A stretch of 64,000 nucleotides of DNA. Origin: VRUE01 sp963718755 (GTDB lineage: Bacteria > Actinomycetota > Thermoleophilia > Solirubrobacterales > 70-9). The notes under the pieces were generated by a model. The model was not told the origin of the DNA, searched no databases, and was given only the letters and a program-made list of their open reading frames with translations. Below are positions 57,643 to 64,000 of the stretch, one piece after another. The stretch covers positions 744,001 to 808,000 of the forward strand of contig OY970376.1 of assembly GCA_963718755.1 (NCBI GenBank), read 5' to 3'. How positions within the stretch are numbered: position 1 is the first letter of the stretch; each line of letters opens with the position of its first letter. The position numbers were made by a program, and so were the translations under genes.

Positions 57643-58067
57643 AGCTGCCAGACGTCAACCTGCTCCTCTATACGGCAGACGAGACTTCCCCCCACAATGC
57701 GCAAGCCCGCTCGTGGCTCGAGCAGACGCTGTCGGGGACCGAGGAAGTGGGCTTCGCCTGGCTGGCCCTGATCGGCTTCATCCGCATCTCGACCAACCCC
57801 GCTGCCTTTGGCAACGCGCTCTCGCCCGCCAAGGCGTTCGAATTCGTCAACAGCTGGCTCAGTCAGCCGATCGCCGCAGTGGTCCATCCGACCCATCAGC
57901 ATGCCGCCACACTGCAGCGCCTGCTCGAGCCGCTCGGAACGGGCGGCAACCTGACCAGCGATGCCCATCTCGCGGCCCTGGCGATCGAGCACGGCGCCGA
58001 GCTCTGCTCTCACGACACCGACTTCACCCGCTTCGAGGGTCTGCGCTGGACCGACCCCCTTCGCTGA
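57639..58067 (+). CDS. VapC-type PIN-domain ribonuclease toxin
   Basis: 142 aa from GTG at 57639. PIN acidic residues: Asp5 in MKLPDVNLLLYTAD, later TSDAHLAALAIEHGAEL and SHDTDFTRFEGLRW. The FAWLALIGFIRISTNPAAFGNALSP segment marks the large VapC group (TIGR00028-like) found in actinobacteria, many members of which cleave tRNA. Coupled to vapB; converges with asd. Confidence 0.9.
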   Translation: MKLPDVNLLLYTADETSPHNAQARSWLEQTLSGTEEVGFAWLALIGFIRISTNPAAFGNALSPAKAFEFVNSWLSQPIAAVVHPTHQHAATLQRLLEPLGTGGNLTSDAHLAALAIEHGAELCSHDTDFTRFEGLRWTDPLR

Positions 58068-58069
58068 GG

Positions 58070-59095
58070 TCAGCCGAGTAGGTTGCGCTCCACCAGCAGC
58101 TCGGCGAGCTGGACGGTGTTGGTCGCGGCGCCCTTGCGCAGGTTGTCGGAGACGACCCAGAGGTCGAGCGCGCGCTCGTTGCCGGGGTCGCGGCGGATGC
58201 GGCCGACGAAGACGTCGTCCTTGCCCGCCGCGTCGATCGCCATCGGGTAGCTGCCGGCAGCCGGGTCGTCGAGCACGGTCACGCCCGGCGCCGCGGCGAG
58301 CAGCTCACGCGCATGCTCGGGCTCGAGCGGCTCGCGCGTCTCGACGTTGACCGCCTCTGAATGGCCGCTGATGACCGGCACGCGCACGCAGGTGGCGCTG
58401 ACCCGGATCTCCTCGTCGCCGAGGATCTTGCGGGTCTCGTTGATCAGCTTGCGCTCCTCGTCGGTGTGGTCGTCACCGTCGGGGAAGCTGCCGGCTTGGG
58501 GCAGGGCGTTGAAGGCGATCTGGTGCGGATAGACCGAGGCGACGGGATCGTGCCCGTCGAGCGCGGCTCGCGACTGCGCCGTCAGCTCGTCGATCGCCGC
58601 CTTGCCGGTGCCGGAGACGGCCTGATAGGTCGAGATCACCAGGCGCTCGATCCCAGCCGCGTCGTAGAGCGGCTTCAGCGCGACGACCATCTGCATCGTC
58701 GAGCAGTTCGGGTTGGCGACGATCCCCTTGTGCCGCGCGAGGTCATCCGGGTTGACCTCGGCGACGACCAGCGGCACGTCGTCGTGCATGCGCCAGTAGC
58801 TGGTGTTGTCGACGACGACGGCGCCGGCCTCGACCAGCTTCGGCGTCCACTCGGCGCTGACCGCGCCGCCCGCCGAGGAGAGGACGATGTCCAGCCCCTG
58901 GATCGTCTCCTCGTTGAGTGGGCGCACATCGAGCTGCTCGTCCCCCCACTCGAGCGACTTGCCGGCCGAGCGCTCCGAGGCGAAGGGCACGACCTCCGCG
59001 GCCGGGAAGCTGCGATCCGCGAGCAGCTCGAGGATCGTCGTGCCGACCAGCCCGGTCGCGCCAAGAATTCCGACTCTGTATCCGTCGCCCACCAT
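58070..59095 (-). CDS. asd: aspartate-semialdehyde dehydrogenase
   Basis: 341 aa. NADP-binding YRVGILGATGLVGTTILELL, catalytic Cys131 in GIVANPNCSTMQMVVALKPLYDAAG, acceptor loop YQAVSGTGKAAIDEL and the HTDEERKLINETRKIL region. Reduces aspartyl phosphate for lysine, threonine, methionine and diaminopimelate synthesis. 20 bp after lysC, same strand. Confidence 0.96.
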   Translation of the reverse strand: MVGDGYRVGILGATGLVGTTILELLADRSFPAAEVVPFASERSAGKSLEWGDEQLDVRPLNEETIQGLDIVLSSAGGAVSAEWTPKLVEAGAVVVDNTSYWRMHDDVPLVVAEVNPDDLARHKGIVANPNCSTMQMVVALKPLYDAAGIERLVISTYQAVSGTGKAAIDELTAQSRAALDGHDPVASVYPHQIAFNALPQAGSFPDGDDHTDEERKLINETRKILGDEEIRVSATCVRVPVISGHSEAVNVETREPLEPEHARELLAAAPGVTVLDDPAAGSYPMAIDAAGKDDVFVGRIRRDPGNERALDLWVVSDNLRKGAATNTVQLAELLVERNLLG

Positions 59096-59115
59096 CGCCC
59101 GAGTATGGCGGGGCC

Positions 59116-60414
59116 TCAGCCGCTGACCGTCGGTCGGTGCTGGGCGCCCATCGGATCCTCCGGCTTGACCGCGTCGGCACCCAGCTCGAACGCCTGGTGA
59201 AGTGCGCGGACAGCGTCTGGAACCCGGTCGGCGGAGATGACGCAGGAGATCTTGATCGGCGAGGTGGAGATCATCTCGATGTTGATCCCCTCGCCGCCGA
59301 GCACCTCGAAGACCTTGGCGGCGACACCGGGGTGCGAGCGCATGCCGGCGCCGACGATCGAGACCTTGCCGATCCGCTCGTCGCTGCGCACGCCCTGGCT
59401 GACGTCGAGCGCGCCGACGGTGTCGGTGGCCGCGGTCAGGTCGGAGCGATCGACGGTGAAGGAAAGGTCGGCCAGGGCGTCGTCGCCAACCGGCTCGTTC
59501 TGGATGATCACGTCGACGTTGATGCCCGCTCCGGCCAGCGCGGTGAATATCCGCCCGGCGATTCCCGGTTCGTCGCGGACGCCGCTCAGCGTCACCCGCG
59601 CCTCGCCGTCGGAGTGGGTCACTGCGGTTACGAAAGGTTGCTCCACGCTCTCCTGCTCACTTTCCTCTTCTGAGACGACGAGGGTACCGGGGCCGTCCTC
59701 GAAACTGCTGCGGCAATGGATGCGCACGCCGTTGTTGCGCGCGTACTCGACCGAGCGCAGCTGCAGCACCTTCGCCCCGGAGGCCGACATCTCGAGCATC
59801 TCCTCGTAGGAGGTGACGGTGAGCTTGCGGGCGTCGGGGACGATGCGAGGATCGGCACTGAAGACACCGGCGACGTCGGTGTAGATCTCGCAGACACTGG
59901 CGTCGAGCGCCGCGGCGAGGGCGACGGCAGTGGTGTCCGAGCCGCCCCTTCCGAGCGTGGTCACGTCCTGGCTGTCGGTGGAGACACCCTGGAAGCCGGC
60001 GACGAGGACGATCCGGTCCCCTCCCAGCGTCTCGCGGATGCGGTCGGCGCGGACGTCGATGATCTTGGCCCGGGTGTGGGAGGAGTCGGTGACGATGCCG
60101 GCCTGCGAGCCGGTCAGCGAGATCGCGTTGTGGCCCATGTCGTGGATCGCCATCGCGCAGAGCGCGCAGGAGATCCGCTCGCCGGTCGAGAGCAGCATGT
60201 CCATCTCCCTCGCGACGGGGCGCTCGGAAATCTCCATCGCCTGGGCGACGAGCTCGTCGGTGGTCTTGCCGCGGGCCGAGAGCACCGCGACGACGTGGTT
60301 GCCGGCCTCGCGGGCGGCGACGATCCGCCGCGCCGCGCGCTTGATCTCCTCCGCACCGGCGACGGAGGTGCCGCCGAACTTCATCACGACTATGTCGGAA
60401 TCGGACCCGTTCAT
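59116..60414 (-). CDS. lysC: aspartate kinase
   Basis: 432 aa. VMKFGGTSVAGAEEIKRAARRI, VAVLSARGKTTDELVAQAMEI, LLSTGERISCALCAMAI, LGRGGSDTTAVALAAAL and TDVAGVFSADPRIVPDA make the kinase domain (about 1-250). Two ACT domains follow (VTLSGVRDEPGIAGRIFTALAGAGINVDVI and VSIVGAGMRSHPGVAAKVFEVLGGEGINIEMI), the sites of lysine/threonine feedback. First step of the aspartate pathway. Forms an operon with asd. Confidence 0.96.
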   Translation of the reverse strand: MNGSDSDIVVMKFGGTSVAGAEEIKRAARRIVAAREAGNHVVAVLSARGKTTDELVAQAMEISERPVAREMDMLLSTGERISCALCAMAIHDMGHNAISLTGSQAGIVTDSSHTRAKIIDVRADRIRETLGGDRIVLVAGFQGVSTDSQDVTTLGRGGSDTTAVALAAALDASVCEIYTDVAGVFSADPRIVPDARKLTVTSYEEMLEMSASGAKVLQLRSVEYARNNGVRIHCRSSFEDGPGTLVVSEEESEQESVEQPFVTAVTHSDGEARVTLSGVRDEPGIAGRIFTALAGAGINVDVIIQNEPVGDDALADLSFTVDRSDLTAATDTVGALDVSQGVRSDERIGKVSIVGAGMRSHPGVAAKVFEVLGGEGINIEMISTSPIKISCVISADRVPDAVRALHQAFELGADAVKPEDPMGAQHRPTVSG

Positions 60415-60482
60415 GGCGAACGCTGAGGATAGTCCGGCCCAGCCGCAGACGCGGGCGGAGGCCGCCGGGCCAAAGCGGCGGG

Positions 60483-60779
60483 TCAGTCGTCGGCGTGAAC
60501 GGCTTGCATCACGATCTGGCCGGATGCGTATGTGAAATAGATCATCAGCACTGGCGAAAAGTTTTCGGGCGTCTGCATATGGAACGTTGTGCCACCAACG
60601 TGGTAGGCATCCGCCCCCACATCACAGATGACCATAAAAGCATCAAGCCTCTCGAAGAATCGCTCTCTCGCGACGCGAGGATGCTTCGCCTCGATCTCGG
60701 CACAGCATTCGTCGTAAAGCGCGCTGTGCGTGACCTTGTTTGCTTTAGTCGGTGCTCCGTTCCCAGATCCATCTCCCAT
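60483..60779 (-). CDS. candidate toxin partner of the Panacea antitoxin, unknown family
   Basis: 98 aa from ATG at 60779, inside the 3' end of the Panacea gene (35 bp overlap). Helical first half (ALYDECCAEIEAKHPRVARERFFERL), then beta-rich: AFMVICDVGADAYHVGGTTF, SPVLMIYFTYASGQIVMQAVHAD. The order and size suit a toxin paired with the antitoxin, and the beta pattern vaguely recalls RelE/ParE-type toxins, but I cannot name the family. Lower GC than its neighbours suggests transfer. Confidence 0.6.
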   Translation of the reverse strand: MGDGSGNGAPTKANKVTHSALYDECCAEIEAKHPRVARERFFERLDAFMVICDVGADAYHVGGTTFHMQTPENFSPVLMIYFTYASGQIVMQAVHADD

Positions 60780-61329
60780 CGCTGGACTGCCATCCGCGAC
60801 CACGCGCCACCTCCTTTGCGCGTGACGCCTCAAATGCAGTCGGCCGAGACTGAGGCAAGACCGCAGTCTCGTAAGGGATGGGCTCCCCATCCTTTTTTGC
60901 AAGTAGCCAGCCAGGGTGATGGTGGGACATCTCGGAAATCTGCGTCGCGGTTGCTGCCCCCACTCTGTCGATCCAGTCATTGACAACCAGGATCTGCCAT
61001 TCCTCGAAAAGGCCTCTTAGGTCAGGGGCACTCCTCGCCGGAATGATCCGCTTCTCGTCGTACTCACCCTCGCCGTCGTGGGCCAGCACGGCCAGTCCCT
61101 TTGCCTCCAGGGCTTTCTCGGTTTCCCCAAGGGCTTTCGGAAAGGGTCCGAATGGCATGCGGATATAGGTGGCACCCGTTAGAGGCTCCCCTTGATCTTG
61201 ATAAACGGAGAAATCCGAATAGAAGAGAACCTTGGCCATCTTGGTGCGACCAAATCGCTCGTCGTCTCTACGACGATGAGCGATATAGAGGACTAACGCC
61301 TCAAAGCGATTTCGATCAAATCCAGCCAT
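60745..61329 (-). CDS. Panacea (DUF4065/SocA-like) antitoxin-domain protein
   Basis: 194 aa from ATG at 61329 with AAGGG 8 bp upstream. FEALVLYIAHRRRDDERFGRTKMAKVLFYSDFSVYQ, then GEPLTGATYIRMPFGPFPKALGETEKALEAKG (residues about 8-85) is the Panacea fold, including the conserved 'K-L-F-Y-S-D' and 'Y-I-R-M-P-F-G-P' elements. The C-terminal part (FEASRAKEVARGRGWQ) is basic. Panacea is a known antitoxin domain that neutralises many unrelated toxins. The gene and its partner have lower GC than the flanking regions. Confidence 0.85.
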   Translation of the reverse strand: MAGFDRNRFEALVLYIAHRRRDDERFGRTKMAKVLFYSDFSVYQDQGEPLTGATYIRMPFGPFPKALGETEKALEAKGLAVLAHDGEGEYDEKRIIPARSAPDLRGLFEEWQILVVNDWIDRVGAATATQISEMSHHHPGWLLAKKDGEPIPYETAVLPQSRPTAFEASRAKEVARGRGWQSSDGRWIWERSTD

Positions 61330-61506
61330 ACGAGTGCCCTTGGTCGGAAGAGTATTCCCGCATATAGCAGGGACCACTTGACATTCATTGTAAGGGTCTG
61401 CTACGGACGCAAACCGAGCTCACGATGCCCTTTCTGTCAGCAGCCCGAGCCTCTCGTTAATTGCGCTGGAATGCAGAGAAGGGGGTATTCGTGAGTTAGA
61501 TCACAC

Positions 61507-61537
61507 CGCAAGATATATCGCACTGATATATCTTGCG
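61507..61537. promoter_or_regulatory. operator of the PadR gene
   Basis: Perfect 13 bp inverted repeat CGCAAGATATATC (61507-61519) and GATATATCTTGCG (61525-61537) around GCACT, ending 3 bp before the PadR ATG. AT-rich palindrome in a GC-rich genome; likely bound by PadR itself. A TATCTT -10-like box lies in the right half. Confidence 0.82.
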
Positions 61538-61540
61538 ACT

Positions 61541-62086
61541 ATGGAACTGAGCGCCACCGCCTACGTGATCCTCGGCATGGTCTCGCGCGAGCCGCGTTCG
61601 GGCTATGAGATCAAAGCGGCGGTCGACAACACGACGCGTTTCTTCTGGGCGGCCAGCTACGGGCAGATTTATCCGGAGCTGAAGAGGCTCTCGGAGGCTG
61701 GGTTGGTCGAGGGAGTCGATGCCTCGCAGGGCGACCGCAAGCGCACCCGTTATGCGATCACCGCCGACGGCGAGCAGGAGCTGAAGGACTGGCTGCGCAG
61801 ACCGCCCGGGACCGCCGAGATGCGCGAAGAAGGGCTGCTGAAACTTTTCTTCTCCGGCGTGCTGAAGCCAGCCGAGGCCGTCGAGACGTTGCGCGCGATG
61901 CGCCGGCGCCGGGTCGAGCTGACCAAGACGCTACGCGCAATGGAGGCGGAGAAAAACGAGCTGGAGGACCCTTACCCGTTGATGGTGCTGCGGGCGGGGA
62001 TCGAGTTCAACGAATGGTTCGCCGGGTGGTGCGAGCGGATGGAGGCCCAGCTGCTCGAACCCGCACAAGAGAAAGGGAGAAGCTGA
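61541..62086 (+). CDS. PadR-family transcriptional repressor
   Basis: 181 aa. Winged helix: LSATAYVILGMVSREPRSGYEIKAAVDNTTRFFWAASYGQIYPELKRLSEAGLVEGV (about residues 3-60) and a wing KRTRYAITADGEQELKDWL. The C-terminal helical part (residues about 85-175) is the PadR dimerisation region. Stop overlaps the MMPL start (TGATG), so it probably represses its own promoter and the exporter, as LmrR-like and other PadR members do with efflux pumps. Confidence 0.93.
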   Translation: MELSATAYVILGMVSREPRSGYEIKAAVDNTTRFFWAASYGQIYPELKRLSEAGLVEGVDASQGDRKRTRYAITADGEQELKDWLRRPPGTAEMREEGLLKLFFSGVLKPAEAVETLRAMRRRRVELTKTLRAMEAEKNELEDPYPLMVLRAGIEFNEWFAGWCERMEAQLLEPAQEKGRS

Positions 62087-64000
62087 TGTTCGACTCACTG
62101 GCCCGCCTCGCCGACCGCCGCGCCCGCCGCGTCGGCCTGCTCGCAATCGCCTTCTTCCTCCTCGCCGGTGCGCTCGGCGGCTCCGTCGCCGACCGCCTCG
62201 ACCCCTACGGGGCAGACGACCCGTCGACCGAGGCCGTCGAAGCCCGGGAGCAGCTGCAGGACGCCGGCAACCGCATCCCCGCCGTGCTGGTCGTGGTCGA
62301 GGACGCGCCGGTCGCCCAGGCCGCGACCAGGCGGCGGATCGCGGCGCTGGAACGAGAGCTGGGCGCACGCGCCGACGTCGAGGGGGTCAGCAGCTACTAC
62401 ACGACTCGCTCGCGCGACTTCGTCTCCAACGACGGCGATTCGACCTACATCGCCGTCGCCCTGAAACCGATCGACGACAAGGAGTGGCAGGAAGCCGGCG
62501 GTGAGATCGCCGACGAGTTCGCCGGTCGCCCCGGGATCACGGTTGGCGGCGCCGCGGTCGCCCAGGAGCAGGTCAACAAGCAGGTCGAGGAAGACCTGAA
62601 ACGGGCCGAGCTGCTCGCCTTCCCGCTGCTCTTCCTGCTCTCCTTCCTCTTCTTCCGCAGCCTGGTCGCAGCGCTGTTGCCGGTGATGATCGGCCTGCTG
62701 GCGATCGTCGGCACCTTCCTCATCCTCCGCGTGGCGAGCGAATTCGGCTCGATCTCGATCTTCGCCCTCAATCTGACCACCGGTCTGGGGTTGGGCCTGG
62801 CGATCGACTACAGCCTCTTCATCGTCTCCCGCTACCGCGAGGAGATCGCCAAAGACGGGCCCGGCCTGGCGGCGATGCGCCGCGTGCTCGCCACCGCCGG
62901 CCGCACCGTCTTCTTCTCCTCGCTGACCGTCGCCGCGGCGCTCGCCTCGCTGCTCGTCTTCCCCCAGCGCTTCCTCTACTCGATGGGCCTGGGCGGGTCG
63001 CTGGTCGTGCTGCTGGCGGCGCTGATCTCACTGACCGTGTTGCCCGCCGTGCTGACCCTGCTCGGGACGCGGGTCAACTCGCTCTCGCCGCGCTTCCTGC
63101 AGCGGCGCGCCGAGGCCGAGACGCGGCCCGACGAGCACGGCTTTTGGTACCGGCTGTCGCGCTTCGTGATGCGACGGCCGCTGCCGATCGCGACGCTCAG
63201 CGCCCTCTTCCTGATCGTCCTCGGCCTCCCCTTCTTCAACATCAAGTTCAACACCGTCGACCCGACCGTGCTGCCCAAGGAGGCAAGCGCACGGCAGGCC
63301 TACGACACTGTCAGCGCCGAGTACCCGCCCTACCGCGAGACGCCGATCTGGCTCTCGGTCAAAGGGGCTACGCCGAAACAGACGGTCGTGCTCGTGGCGC
63401 AGGTCCGGGGGACGCCCGGCGTAGCCGCGGTCGCCCCGCCCCAGCCATTGGAGGGGGGCGTCACCGCGATCCAGGCGATCTCGGCGAATCCGTTTGCCAC
63501 CGAGGCGAGCCAGTCGACGGTGGAACGGCTCCGCGACGTCCGCGCACCGGTGGGGGCAACCGTCCTGGTCGGCGGCGCGACCGCCGATTTCATTGACTTC
63601 CAGGACAGCCTCACCCGCCACCTGCCGATCGCCTTCGCGATCATCGTCATCGCCACCCTCGTCATCCTCTTCCTGATGACCGGATCGGTGGTGCTGCCGA
63701 TCAAGTCGCTGATCATGAACGTGCTCAACCTCAGCGCCGTCTTCGGCCTGCTGGTGCTGATCTTCCAGGACGGCCGCTTCGAAAGCCTGCTCGACTACAC
63801 GAGCTCTGGGGCGATCGAGCAGACGATGCCGATCCTGCTCTTCGCCGTCGCCTTCGGCCTCTCGACCGACTACGCCGTCTTCCTGCTCTCGCGGATCAAG
63901 GAGGCGCGCGACAACGGCGCTTCGGACTCCGAGTCGGTCGCAATCGGGCTGGAGCGGACGGGGCGGATCGTCACCGCGGCGGCTCTGCTCTTCGCCGTCG
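62086..64000 (+). CDS. MMPL-family transporter, 3' end beyond window
   Basis: At least 638 codons, open to the right edge. Starts MFDSLARLADRRARRVGLLA, then an extracytoplasmic domain (LDPYGADDPSTEAVEAREQL), a TM block with TGLGLGLAIDYSLFIVSRYREE, and a second half with FAVAFGLSTDYAVFLLSRIKEAR. Third MMPL in the window. Coupled to PadR, so it is probably an inducible exporter of a toxic or lipid-like compound. Confidence 0.92.
   Translation, partial: MFDSLARLADRRARRVGLLAIAFFLLAGALGGSVADRLDPYGADDPSTEAVEAREQLQDAGNRIPAVLVVVEDAPVAQAATRRRIAALERELGARADVEGVSSYYTTRSRDFVSNDGDSTYIAVALKPIDDKEWQEAGGEIADEFAGRPGITVGGAAVAQEQVNKQVEEDLKRAELLAFPLLFLLSFLFFRSLVAALLPVMIGLLAIVGTFLILRVASEFGSISIFALNLTTGLGLGLAIDYSLFIVSRYREEIAKDGPGLAAMRRVLATAGRTVFFSSLTVAAALASLLVFPQRFLYSMGLGGSLVVLLAALISLTVLPAVLTLLGTRVNSLSPRFLQRRAEAETRPDEHGFWYRLSRFVMRRPLPIATLSALFLIVLGLPFFNIKFNTVDPTVLPKEASARQAYDTVSAEYPPYRETPIWLSVKGATPKQTVVLVAQVRGTPGVAAVAPPQPLEGGVTAIQAISANPFATEASQSTVERLRDVRAPVGATVLVGGATADFIDFQDSLTRHLPIAFAIIVIATLVILFLMTGSVVLPIKSLIMNVLNLSAVFGLLVLIFQDGRFESLLDYTSSGAIEQTMPILLFAVAFGLSTDYAVFLLSRIKEARDNGASDSESVAIGLERTGRIVTAAALLFAV

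Noticed and set aside
60415..60482. Lysine riboswitch or attenuator upstream of lysC
   Set aside because: The sequence between lysC and the Panacea-locus partner gene is only about 70 bp and shows no conserved lysine-riboswitch core.
61330..61540. A gene in the low-GC gap before PadR
   Set aside because: No reading frame with a start, ribosome site and protein-like composition; a TTGACA (61378-61383) exists but no convincing -10 follows. Probably promoter DNA for both flanking genes.

Overview
The window is a high-GC chromosomal segment of an actinobacterium, most likely class Thermoleophilia (Solirubrobacterales-like). This is inferred from an actinobacterial-type integration host factor (mIHF), YrbE/Mce-type ABC genes, several MMPL exporters, an SdhE-type succinate dehydrogenase and the overall codon use. 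Genes are dense on both strands, with many ATGA/TGATG overlaps. No rRNA, tRNA, CRISPR array, insertion sequence or prophage was recognised.

Layout. 1-6 kb: start of an AlkA-like glycosylase (cut by the window edge), a GNAT acyltransferase divergent from a serine-palmitoyltransferase-like enzyme, mIHF, small membrane and coiled-coil proteins, a B3/4-domain protein and a thioredoxin-fold protein. 6-11.4 kb: an MMPL exporter and a YrbE-YrbE-ATPase lipid transporter. 11.5-16.4 kb: lipoproteins, a PQQ-type sugar dehydrogenase, an aldehyde dehydrogenase and an FMN hydroxy-acid oxidase. 16.4-25.8 kb: metG, rsmI, a ROK glucokinase, an LCP protein, an FmdB zinc ribbon, glyS, an MFS transporter, an AlkZ-like DNA glycosylase candidate and an FKBP. 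25.9-35.5 kb: lipid-flavoured genes: BASS transporter, acyl-CoA ligase, GAF protein broken by an in-frame TGA, an R2-like diiron protein fused to an SCP2-like domain, amidase, MMPL exporter and TetR. 35.6-43.8 kb: GT39-like enzyme, lon and hsp20 overlapping, fatty-acid 2-hydroxylase-like protein, DUF998 and a PucR-type regulator. 43.9-58 kb: desaturase, mdh, icd, AidB-like acyl-CoA dehydrogenase, M50 and M28 peptidases, sdhA-sdhB-sdhE, cation/proton antiporter and VapBC. 58-64 kb: asd, lysC, a Panacea-domain antitoxin with an unknown partner, and PadR with an MMPL exporter that runs off the end.

The most unusual content is non-coding. At least ten elements of about 110-150 bp sit between genes. 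Each is closed by a long (18-30 bp), perfect or near-perfect inverted repeat whose sequence differs from copy to copy, while the interior is conserved within a family. Three families have several copies (four, two and three); one element is single-copy. The three-copy family has internal stems closed by GNA triloops that covary between copies, the signature of a structured RNA. A similar palindrome lies in frame inside an MMPL coding sequence.

Functional themes: envelope lipid synthesis and export (SPT-like, GNAT, desaturase, 2-hydroxylase, acyl-CoA enzymes, three MMPLs, YrbE/ATPase); TCA cycle (mdh, icd, sdhABE); aspartate-pathway amino acid synthesis (lysC-asd); and two toxin-antitoxin loci. 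A shared palindrome near TTGGCTG-N2-4-AGCCAA occurs upstream of the aldehyde dehydrogenase, the R2-SCP2 protein, an MMPL exporter and its adjacent TetR gene, and suggests one local regulon.
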